Source: Chrysomallon squamiferum (Eukaryota > Mollusca > Gastropoda > Neomphalida > Peltospiridae). From it: a stretch of DNA of 64,000 nucleotides. A model generated the notes under the pieces. It did no database searches and was not told the origin of the DNA. It was given only the letters and a program-made list of their open reading frames with translations. Position 1 is the stretch's first letter. Every line of letters begins with the position of its first letter. The position numbers and the translations under genes were made by a program. The stretch spans positions 26,580,930-26,644,929 of the forward strand of contig CM022672.1 in assembly GCA_012295275.1 (NCBI GenBank), read 5' to 3'. Below, one piece after another: positions 29,901 through 42,800 of this stretch.

Positions 29901-32685
29901 TCCAATGTTGAAGCTCTTCGTGATCTTCGAGCTGAGCTGATTTCAAGAAAAGAGGTAACACTTGTTGTGTCCTTCAGTTAGTTACAATATCGCTTAGTCC
30001 AATGTTTCTTTTTTCATTTTTTTTTTTAGGTTTGAGAAGTTTTAATTTAATTTTTTATTTTAAAATATTGTTTTTCAGAGATTACATGAAATTATCATTG
30101 AAGAACTAAATAGACAGATCTATGAGAAATCTATCCTACGCCTCAGTCTTCGCAGAGGTTCCCTTAAAAAAGCAGGTAAATATTAAACACTAAATTTCTT
30201 ATGTGAGATCAGTATAGGTTTTTCAAATGCAAGACATCATTTAATTATTATTTTTATTCTAATTTTTAAAAATCTTTTTAATTGATATGCCCTTTGTTTT
30301 GTTACTGAAAGATACGACTGAGCATAACAATTATTCTAAGCACATATATCCTCAGTTTCTTAATATGACAATACATGTTTCTTAACTCTGCTAAAGACAC
30401 ATTATTATTGTTCATTTAATTAAATAACCCATTCAGTTTCCTTTCTTCTCCTTTTAAGATGTCTCATATTTTGGCATCTATGAATTGCACCGGAACATCC
30501 AAAATAATCAGTATTGGCTAAAATAGTGTTTATTGCTGTTGAAATGTAAAGGTATTAGTGGTTCATGATTTGGTAAAAAAGCTTTATTTCAAAGTAAATC
30601 TGTATTGTAATATATTTTACAGGTATTAACTTTGGCCGAGACAGTCCAACATCTTTGTTTGACGATGACACTGACATTGATGTGAAGGAAGTGAAAGAAG
30701 AGATTAATGTTAATCCTGAAGAGAACCATCCTAATTTCATTGCAGTCCTTATTGAGTCCCTTTCAGCTCTTAAGAAATTACCTGATGCTGTGGAGGTATT
30801 ATTCCTGTATGGATGCATGGATGGGTGGATGGAGTATGGATAACTTCTTGAAAGAATGATAATGGATGGGGTTGGATAAATGTATCAGATAAAAGAATAC
30901 ATTTTAAAGGATGGTTAGAATGTTAGAATAAAGAGATGGGTTTTATATTAAAATGCATGAACTAATGCAGAGAGAAAAAGAATAAAAGAATATATGTTTA
31001 ACAGAACCACAGCATTTGTTTTTAAATTACAGCTTTTAGGTATCAGTTTTACTGATACCTTCTGAAATATGAAACAAATTACCACACCTATTCTTACCTG
31101 TTTGAAGTAAGGAATCTTTTATGAGTGTTCTGAAATACTAGAAAACTTATTTGTGGAGGATATGTTGAATTCAAGCCAAATGGCAACCTATTTTATCTCA
31201 GAATAGATATTTAACATGTTAGCAGTTTGATAAATATTTTTTGTTTTGAAGTAAAAATTTATAATTTGCTGATTTATTTCAGACTAATATTTAACTAAGA
31301 TTCATTATGGGAAATGAAAATCTTTTTTCAAATATAAATATTAATACCCAGTTTTAATTCTAAATCTTATTTATTTATTTTATAGGCTGTGAAGATGAAA
31401 ATTCATCCAGAACTGCTTTCCCTTGTTGCAAAATCATCACTTCAGATAGTTGATAGGTAAGTCATAACTTCAGTTTGTATAATCCTTAAGTATTACTTAT
31501 TTGAATATGTCTTTAACTCTCTTGAATGAAGTTATTCTACTCACTAGCCATTTCTTTAACCACTGAAATCCAGAACTACTTGAATATTATTTTCAGAAAT
31601 AAAATTATCAAACAAGATTTTTTAAATGTGGTCATTGTGTTATGTTACTAACTGTATGTCAAAATACTCAGTCTCTACTACTGTTGATTTTTAAATGCCA
31701 TAACACCAAAAAACAATAATTCTTGAATTTTTTTTAAGGATTTTATTTTGTTTTCTTAATAAGAAAACATGTAGAAATTTGAGAAACGTACCCCTACCCA
31801 CCCAGAGAAACTTTAATAACATATTTATTTTCCATTAACTCTATTACTGCTTGGTATTACTGTATTTCTCTGTTTCAGTGCTGGAGAAAACCTGGCCATT
31901 CATAACCAGCCTCGTTATCTTCTTGAATTGTTAGAGATCATTTTCCAGCAGTTTAGAAATGTGGCCTCAATGCATGCACTTGTATTGAGAAATGTGCACA
32001 GAGCAATGGTGAGTTTACTTATTGCTGTAATGCATTTTAATAATTAGAATAAAGTTATTATTTTAATAAACAGTAACTTGAGGGGGATCATTGCTTGATA
32101 AACATAGCATTTATTTGGCATCCTATGTTAAAGTTTTAACTTTGGTGAGATAGATAAACTGTACAATTATCTGTTTCTGATTTAAGCATTTAAAAATATT
32201 AATTCAGAATTCATAATTTTGTAGCAAGATTGTCATTTTGTTTTTCTCATGATAGAAAAAAAAAGTTTAAATATTTAATCAAAGTTAAATAATTTTTTAA
32301 AACAATTTTTATTGATAGATGCAGTTTTAATGCTTTAGGATGGGGTTTTATTTATTGTTTCTTCCTCTCTCCCTTTTTAAATTAAAAATTATATTGATAC
32401 CACATTCTATTTCATTTTTTTTTATATGTATTAGTTTTATTATAGAATGAGTTTTCTTTTTAAAAAAATCTAAAAACATTGTTATTATTGTCTTTCGAAT
32501 TTTTTCTTTTTTTCTTTTCTTTATGTATAGATTTTTATTATAGAATTATTTTGATTTTGATATATCCAAAATTTGCCCTATTTTTAATGGTGGTGAATAG
32601 ACTTTCATTTATTTATTTAAAAAAAATATATTAATATAATTATTATTTTATTTTTTATTATTATTACTATTACTATTACTATTAC

Positions 32686-32737
<52 letters not shown>

Positions 32738-33945
32738 TATGATATAATTTTTAAAATAATCATTGTACAAAATCTAAGTTAAAATAAACATACTTTGTTA
32801 GAATTTAATTTCCTTTAAAAGCTTACTGTAAAGCTGCAGTCACCAGGGGAGGTAATTATAAATTACAATGTGTTTGGTTGAAAAGAAGGTTTTAAATTAA
32901 TATTGCCTTTGTTCTCCCATTTCTTTTATTTATTATTATTTTTTTTTAATTGAAAAAGTATATTTGTATATTGCAATATTATTTTAGTTCAGCATGTGAA
33001 TAAATTGTTCTATAATGCACGAAGAAATAAATAAAACATGCATGGCTATATATACACATATATATAAAATAAAGTTAAGTGTTAGAAATAAAAAGGATAA
33101 AGATAAAATTGGTGAATTTGAAAGTATTTAAATGATTCTATTGAGGAGAACTGATCTTTACATCATTCAGATTTAGCCAAAAGCTCTAACCAATTCAAAG
33201 ATTGATGACAAATTTCCTAAAAATGTTATTATAGTGTTGAGCACTATCTGACAATTACTGAAGTTATGTTGAATTTCTCAAGCCAAACTTTAGTCACTTA
33301 AATGTTCTTAGCTTTATGTGAAAATTTTAGAAACTGAGAGAACAAAATAAAAATTTTGTTTGTCAGGAAAATGGAGCCATTTCCATTACAGCTGCAAAAG
33401 CACTAATACAGTTAGTTAAATGGATCAAAAGAAAAGTAAAAATACAGCAGCTATGTTTTGATATTTAATGTAGAAATATATTGAGAGAAAAAGAAAAAAA
33501 AGAAAGATATATGCATGATATAATTATTTTGTTTGGAATCGTTTGTTTTGTCATTTTTCTTGCACTTTCCTTTTCTTTTTCAAACATGTTAGTTTACTTT
33601 TAATTTGCCAAATGTGTTAGTTTTTGGTGTTGTTTAATAGATGAGTTTAATTTAGTTTTATGCAAAAAAATTGAACATTGTTGCATTTTCCATTTTATGT
33701 GTATGTCATGTTTGAAAGACAGGAATTTATCTGAAGCATTGTGAGCCATAATTATTAATGATTGTTGAATGAACAGTTAACATATTATACCTAATGGCAG
33801 ATTTCATCAATAAGAATTTACAAAATTGATAAACATTTACTAGTATCTTCCTCTTTGGCAATGATATACTTGCCTGTCTCTTTTTTGTCTATTTTTCTTT
33901 TTTAAATCTTAAATTTTTTATTAATTTATTTATTTATTTTATATA

Positions 33946-33982
<37 letters not shown>

Positions 33983-36900
33983 GGGTGAAATTTAGAATGA
34001 TGTAAAATATTTCATTAATATTAGAATTCATCAGAATTCTTACTTCATTTGCAAAAACAAACACCCAACATCTATATGTGCACACATCTCTGTGTAATAT
34101 TATTGTGCATCTGCATTTATTTTTTGTTTTTAATTTATTCTATGCACCAGTATTTTTGTAATAAATTAAAAATAAATTTTAGACACAATGTCTAAGACCC
34201 TAATAATACTGTTTAAAACAATATTTAAAATGATTACTTTTTGTTATTATTTTTATTTGTTTAATTATTATTATTATTATTATTTTTTTTTTTTCCTATT
34301 TTAAACTGTATATGAAATTTTAGGAAATATTGTATTTTGTATTAAAATATTTTGATATTTTTCAGACTTCTGGAATGCCAATGAAATCTGATTTGATGTA
34401 TGACATGAAAGATGTATGGTTTGAAATACAGGCAGTGGTAAGAAAATGACATGCTTTTACTTAATTGGAAAAAAAAATAATAATCTATTTGAAATCCTTA
34501 AGAGATTTTGGTGTGTCTGGTAGGGTATGTATAGATGTCTGTTTCATGTATGTTTTCATTTATTTTTGTGAATTCTTGGATGTGTTCAAAGTAAAACAAT
34601 TTTTTTAAATATTTGTTACTGACATTGTTTCCATTAAGAAAAATCATCAATTTGAATTACTTTATAGAAAGTGTCTGATTTAAATTTTATATAGGATTAT
34701 TTTAATAATTTACAGAGTTTTTTCTTGTGTCTGGTAGGGTGTGTTTGTTTCACGTGTGTATTCATTTATTTTTGTGAATTCTTGGATGTGTTGTTGGCAT
34801 GCATATTTGAATGAATATTTATGACTGTGTAAATAATCATTATTAATATGTAAACTTTTTGTTTGGATTAGTAACACATTTTTATAATTTACTAAATAAA
34901 ATTAGACAAATTCATCTCAGTAATTTCTAAAGCTATCTATCATATTAAACATATTATTACATTTGTTTTACACAGCTACAAGTACTGCTGGGTGAATACC
35001 TGGATGTGAAAAATATGCTGCATTCTCGACAGCAGGCTCCTAGTGGTTTTGATGAGCCAAGTATGGACATTGGATTGTACTTCAGCAAGAAACGTCCAAC
35101 AAAACCCAAAAAGGTATGCATTCGTGTCAAATCATGAGGATTATTTAAGGGGTTTATATTAAATATTCTGGTTTTAATTATTCAGGTAAAACCTAGTAGA
35201 GCATGTAAAGGTATAAAAAGCAGCAATGCAAATACAAATTGCATCATTTTAAGGATTATTTTAGATGTTAAATAGTCTGGTTTAATTTTTTGAGATAAAA
35301 CCTGCAAAACACATAAAGCTTTGAAATGAAAACACAATAACAAAACATTGTTGATCAGTCTTTTTTGGTTTTTAAACTTCATTGTTTTAGGATTTTCTTC
35401 TTCTGTTTTGTTCCAATGATTTTGGAATATCAAAGGTTTAATAGCAAAAGATACAATATTGAATTTGTTACTTTATATTATATGCATTTATATTGTTAAA
35501 AGTGTGATAGAACCCTCCATAATTTTGGTTCAGTTAAAGATAAGATTTAAAGGCAAGGTGAACACTGGGGTATCATGAATTTTGATTCCTGTATGTATAT
35601 TGAAATATTTTGTAAGTGTTTAATATATGTCTGTAATGTGATAGATTATATATCATCTCAGTTTTGATTAAAGCATATTTTATCATGTTCATTTTTTTTG
35701 ATTTATTGTCATTGTTTTGTTTTAATTTGGTTATGATATTTGAAACAATTTAAAATGTAATGTTTTAATATTTTCAGGTGTCTTTGTTTCGATTTGATGC
35801 CTCACTCCATGCACTGAGCACAAACAGTTACCATGATGACAGTAGAAGATTTGACAGAGTAAGTCTTTAAAATATTTGTTATAAATGTAGTGTTTTTCTA
35901 TATTCCTCCTTCTTCTTTTTCTTCATAACATTATTATTTTATTTTTAGAATTATTTCATGCAGTTTTTATGCTAATTGAAAATAAAAGTTAAAAATGTAA
36001 ATGGTTAATTGATGTATGAAAATATTTCTTTAATTTTTGTTCCTATTTCATTGTAAATATTTTATTGAAACATTACTTGTAAATGCCTAAGTTATGGTTT
36101 TCATTTTGCTAAAATGTGATAGAAATCAACAATATATTTCATTTGAAATCAATAAACCTACATGAATTAACCTGAGAATTCAGTTTTTAATGAGGTTTAA
36201 CTGAGTGCATTTTACCATAGTTTTATAATTAATAAGTATATATATAAAATTTTCATATGATAAACTGGTTCTGGTTTTCTTGGTTCCCAGTTTTCTTCTT
36301 TTTACAGTTTTAGTAGAGTGTCAAGAACATTTTCTTAAAATTTCTTTTCTTTGTTCATTTCAGACTGAGTTATTTGGTGATAAAGGTTTACTGGCTGGAT
36401 TGGGAAAACACCAGTTAGTCTGCAGGCCAGATGCCAACAACATTACTAGTGAGAGTTTAATTTTCTTTCTTATGTAATGGTCCACATATGTGTATATATA
36501 TTTAAGTTATATGAAATAAAAAATAAAAACAGTTAATGAAGATGGAACAATAATTATTTAAATAAAATAAAATCTCTCTGATTATTGACACTGTAATACT
36601 ATTCAAATTAATACTCATTATTTTATGATATTAATTCTTTTATCACTTTATCAGTTTCCTGAAATAGACTGAAAATTTTACCTTTATATCAGTTTAGAAA
36701 ACAAAAAAGTGTCTCTGTAACAACTGAGTGTCAAATAATATATATTTTTTATGTCAAATATGCTTTGTTGAAAACAGTCTCAGTAAATAATACATGTATG
36801 TTCAAATAGCTAGTTACGGTTACTGTTTTAATCTATTTATTTGTAGTAATTATTTCAGTCAGAATATCATCAAGTCATTGTGATATTGTAAAACACTTAA

Positions 36901-38143
36901 CAAATGCGTAGTTATTATTTTTTTTTTCCTTCAACAGTCATATATAAACCTTTGAGAAATTTTATAAGAGAAATTGAAGCTGCAATGGAAACTCCTCCAA
37001 TGTAAGTATTAATATCATTTCTTTCTTCCTATATTCTTCTTAATAATTATAATTGTTATTTTATTTTGAGTAAATATTTTTTAGAATGTAACAGTTTAAT
37101 TTTGTTCTTATAATTTGTTCATCATACATAATAGTTATCTAATTACTTTTTCTACTATGGATTTTATAATAAAACAAACCTTTAAATCAGAAAATATTCC
37201 AAACAGACCTCTTTACATTCTGTCATTTTAATAATATTCTATTTTTTTAATTGCCACCAAACATGATGTTACATTTTACGCATCCAGTTAGCATTTAAGG
37301 AAATATAATAATTCTGATTGTATTTATTATTATTTTTATTCTTTCCTTATTTAGATTCTGAGAATTATTTATTTATTTCAGCCTGCAGGAATATATCACT
37401 GAATTTGTGGAGAATGCTTTTCTGGGACAGGTGCATCAGAAAGTTTCTCAAAGTATTGACGCAGCCACCAGAGGTAAGGGATTTATTAATTCATTTCTTA
37501 TGTATTTCTTACAACAAGAGGCCTTGTCGTTTTAATGTGATAACTTGAGTTTTTCACTTCTTATTAATTATCCCCAACTAATGTGATTAAATGTTTTTTC
37601 GACCTTATTTATTGTGTTTTAATAGGATCCATAAATCATAACATTGATAATATTTATTTAAACAAAAAAACTGAATTTTAATTCAGCGGTAGTTAAAAAC
37701 ATTTAAATTTTGCTTTGTTACAAAATTAAAGATAGTAATAAGATACATAGACATTGTTTTATTCGTGATAATTCTGCTTGAAAATTACCACAATACTACT
37801 AATGCTAATTCATGCTTGCAAATGCATAATAATTTTTACAATTTCATTACACATACACTGTGTTATAGTAACATGATTTTTCTCACCATGTCACACACAC
37901 AGACATACACATACACAGAAAGTCTTTTTGAAAGACAGAGTAAATAAATTAAATTAAATTTATAGATACAGCTTAATACGAACGAACCAGTTTCATAAAT
38001 AAATAATATATTTTCTGAATTTACTTATAAACTGTGTCATTAGTGTGTACATAGAATAAATAAATATATTTCCAAAACTTTTGTAAATGCAACTGATCCT
38101 ATTCTTTTTATTCCCATCCCATCATTTGCATCGTTGCTTTGGG

Positions 38144-38179
<36 letters not shown>

Positions 38180-39802
38180 GTGCACTTTTTGTTTTTTTGA
38201 GGTTTGTGGTTTTTTAATGTCTAGCTGCAATCTGGGATTATATTGTTACTGTTATTATTTACCATGTTTCTAATAAAATTTCAGTAGATGAATATTTGTA
38301 AGTTATTGTTTGTCTTTTACTAATGTCAGTCATTGAGGAAGAAGATGGCCAACACAAATGTGAGTCAGCAGATGTTGTGAAATGAGTTTCCAAAAATATT
38401 TTGTGTTCAGCATTCCTTTTTCAGATTTATTTTCAGACTAAAATTATCAAGTTTTGTCTTTCAGTTTTTCTTTGCTGATTTATTGAAATGTTTATTGTTT
38501 AGTTATTATTATATTTTCTGTCTGTCTGTGACTCTGTCTGTTTGTTTCTGTTTGTTTGTGAGTCTGTCTCTGTTTCTGTTTCTGTCTCCATATTTTATCT
38601 CACATAAATATATTTATCATTTTAATTCTCTATTGTGTTATATATTTATATCTAATTTTGTTTGAGAAAGAAAATAGAAAGAATTAGTTTGTTTAGATAT
38701 TTTCTATTACTTGGTACATTATATGATTTCTGAAATCATGTGCCAGTACTAAAAAAAAAATAAAAAAAAAAAGAAAGGAAAAAGGTGTGTGTGTGTTATA
38801 AATAAATCTCAAGATGTTTGTTTTTCTATTTATAATAATACTTGATTAATTATAGAAGCTTAGTCTGACTTGTTATTGTTTTAAGTGCATTTCTGTTTAT
38901 TATTTTATTTCTCAATTTGTATTAATACCTATCTTTGCACCTATGTAAAATATATTAGTCTCATATTATATATCTAATTATTTTACTAATTTCAAACTTT
39001 TTTAAATGTTTGTTTTTTCTATTTGTTTAACAGTTTAATCATTATTTGGTTCACTAATTATATGTTTATTAAAAGTATATTTCTCTTTTTCTTAAATGAT
39101 TGCTTGTGTTTGAAAGGTGTCTTTCATTATTTTGTCATCTTTCAAGCAAGATGTGTTTATTTTCAGATACTAACAATTTAATAAATGTTGTTAATCTTTG
39201 TGATTTTATCATGGTTCAAATCCTGTCCATTTTTAAAATGAAATAACCATTAAAATAAAAGTATTAAACTGATATGTTTACTTTATAAACAACTAATAAT
39301 GCAGACAGAAATATTTAGTTAGAATGGGAAATCTTATGAGATACTAACAACAAATTAAATTTTTTTGAAACAGTTTATATTGCTTTTTTTTTGTGTGTGT
39401 GTGTTTTTTATAACCAAGCACAGTATATGGATTTAATATGTTGCAGGTTTTGATGCTTTGAGGAATGTTATTGATGAAAAAACCAGAAGAGAATTGGGGG
39501 TCCCCAGGCCACTGTTGCAGGTATAACTTTCACCTTTATAATTTTAAGATGTACTATGAAATACCTATTAAGAAATAAAACTAATGTTTTATAGGAAACA
39601 TTTTTCATTTAAATAAAACTAATATGATTAATAAGAATTCACTATTAATAAAAAAAAAACATGCATTTAAAAAATAAAATTAGCGTACTGTATGTGTTCC
39701 AGATTCTATTTGTGAACTTGTAATATGTATCAGTGTCACACATATTATGATTATTGTTGTTGTTGTTGTTGTTGTTGTTTTTATTTTCATTATTTAGCAC
39801 TG

Positions 39803-39836
<34 letters not shown>

Positions 39837-42800
39837 TTTATTATCATCATTATTATGTAATTGAAAATTACTTCAGAGCACAGTGACAGTTGACAAGAAC
39901 ATTGATGATCTGCAAGGACTGATGCATGACCTGCCTGACTACGCAGATCAGTTTCTCAACATGATTTGTAATGTGCTGCGTGACTACAGAGACAAATGTC
40001 ACTCTGCTTACAGAGGTAGCACTCTAAATGTATTTGTTATAATTGTCCAAACATAGAGTTAGAACAGTCTGAAGTTAACTATCATAACGCTCTGAAAACT
40101 TTGTTGTTGTAATACCTTTAATCAGTATATCACTCCAAAAATAGGTTTAGGATATTAAACTAGTTATGATAACACTCTAAACTAGTCATCATAACACTCA
40201 AAAGTTAGTTATTGTAATACCCTTAGTCATAACACTGTAATCATGATTGTTATAATATCCTGAACCTAGTCATCATAACACACTTAACATTTTAATCTAA
40301 GTCATTATAACACTTAAAATTTAGACATAATAATTGTTAAAATGTAGTTTTCATAACATCTTATTCATCTTCTTCTTTGTCAAATGCTAACATCTTAATC
40401 TAAGTCACTGTGGCATTCAAAATTTAGTTATCATAATTGTCTGAACATAGTAATTTGTAATACCTCAGTTTTATTTCTTGTAATATTAAAAGTTTAGTCA
40501 TCATAACTTTCAGAAATCAGTTACTCTTAGTTTTATCATAATCTTCTACAACTTAATTTCCTAATTATGTTTCATCATTATATGTAATTTTTTTAATGAT
40601 GATAGTTAATAAATGAAATATGATATTTGTATTAATTTGTATTTTACACTATTTATACCACATGGTTCAGTTGAGAAATGTGTTATCAGTATATGTAAAA
40701 ATAGGTTTAATGATAATAGTTAATAAATAAAATATGATGTTCATATTAATTTGTACTTTACAGACATTGTACAGCATGGTTCAGATGAGAAACGAGTTAT
40801 CAGTGCTCTGTGGGCTAAAGATGAAGATATAAGCAGATTTCTCAGGTTTCTTTTATTATTCATTATTTTTAATGATTAAAACTGTATGTTAAATGTTTTG
40901 TCAGAGTAGATCACTGATTAGTTTTTTTTTATAACTATAATACACTCTTTTCTTTAGTAGACATTCACCACTTCATACTATCTCTTACACCATCTGTTTC
41001 ATTTAAATATTTTTTTTAAAATGTTAAAAATGTATCCAGATTAGTAAACTGTTTCAGGAAAAGACTGCAGCCCATTTTACTTGTGAGAAAAATGTAGCTA
41101 CCATTCATTAACAAGTTGAACAAATTCAGTAAAGAATTTAAAATAATTTAATCATTGTAACAACAAATAGTATTGTATTATATTTTCATGGTTTATAGAA
41201 GGCATTGAAAGCAACATGATAAGACATTGTTTATTTATTTACTTGTTTCAGTATTCATATTTCAAAACAAAAAAATTATTTGCATAAAAATCTGTTTTTT
41301 AGCTTATTAATAAATAATTTTACCTCTTTTTGTCCTTTTGTAATTTCAGCCAGAAATTTATTTTTAAAAAACCCACCAAGGAAACTGCTATCCTGAGATT
41401 AGGAGAGTGTAACAAATGTCTGTTTACAATGTTTCAGATCACTTCCCAGCTGGCGAGCTCTTCGACATCAAGGTAAAGAAATGAACCAGGCCATCTGCTC
41501 CGAGGAGGAGATGCGGATGTTGAGTGTCAAAGAAGTAACCATCCTCATCAGCAACCTGTCATCTGATGATTCACTCATACCCCAGCATGAGATCATCACT
41601 GACATCACACAGATGAGAACAATAGCCAATGTCCACGAGAGTTTAGTGAGAACATTTTCTCTCTTTTTATTGTAGCCTGGCGTGTTGTGTATGTTGATTC
41701 TGAAAATGATAATCATTCTACTTTCAATTTATTTGACATGTAAATAAAACTGTTAGGTTATTGGATTCTCATTTTTTCTAAAACCATTGTTTATTTTCTT
41801 TAATAACAGCTGTTCCAGACTGTTCATAATTCATAATAATAACATTTTAAAATATAAGTGAACCTCAGACTTAAATAGCAATAGAATTCTTTAAAAAGTT
41901 GAGTTCTATTTTAGTCTAATACATTATATATATATTTCAAGAAGGTTGTTTTATTTCTTTAATGTTTGTTAATAATAAATAGTGACAATACAGTTAATGG
42001 CCATATGGGCAGCCATTTTATCTTCTTTTTGTTATGGATTCATGATGTCATATCTAATATCTAATAGATTTAAAAAAAGACAACAACAAATTCATAGATG
42101 TGACTAACAATGAAGGCAAATAAGCAAAGTATTAGAATATTTAACAAGTAGTCATAGTTTATAATTAAGCTGAGGCAAAATGTTTTTCTATACTAATGTG
42201 ACTACATTAGTTGTTTTCATTCAGTTTATATTAGTAGCAAATCACGTTATTTGTGTAAAGATAGTTACTTAAGTGTTTATTTTTCATTTTTAGGAATGGT
42301 TTGCAGGAAGACTGCAGAATTTTGCTGACAGTCTGTCATCAAAAACTACCACTGTCAGTGGCAAAGAAGGTTCCAGTTCCAGACCCTTTCATAGTATCAG
42401 TTAGTGTTCATAATTCATTATTTTCTTAAAATTCAGTCTTTGTGCATAGTTCTGGCTTAATAAAGTTGTCCTAAAAGTTGTTATGTACACAGTTTGAGGA
42501 AGATTATTGGTAGTACAAAAACAAAGAATGTTTGTCTCATGATAACAAATTTAAGCATTCTTATTTACCTAAGTTTTATATCTCTTGGTGTAACTAGAGC
42601 TCATAATTTTTTTTAATTTTTTTTTGTTTTTATTTTTTATGTAAATGGATTGAAGGTACTGAACACAATAACCGAATTAACTATTTTTATAATTCATTAA
42701 GGCTTTTAATGTATTATCTTTTTCAGGAAATTCCACCAGTATCAGACAATGCATTGCAGTAAGTATAGATACCAAATTTTTTCATTTTTGATTTTTAAAA

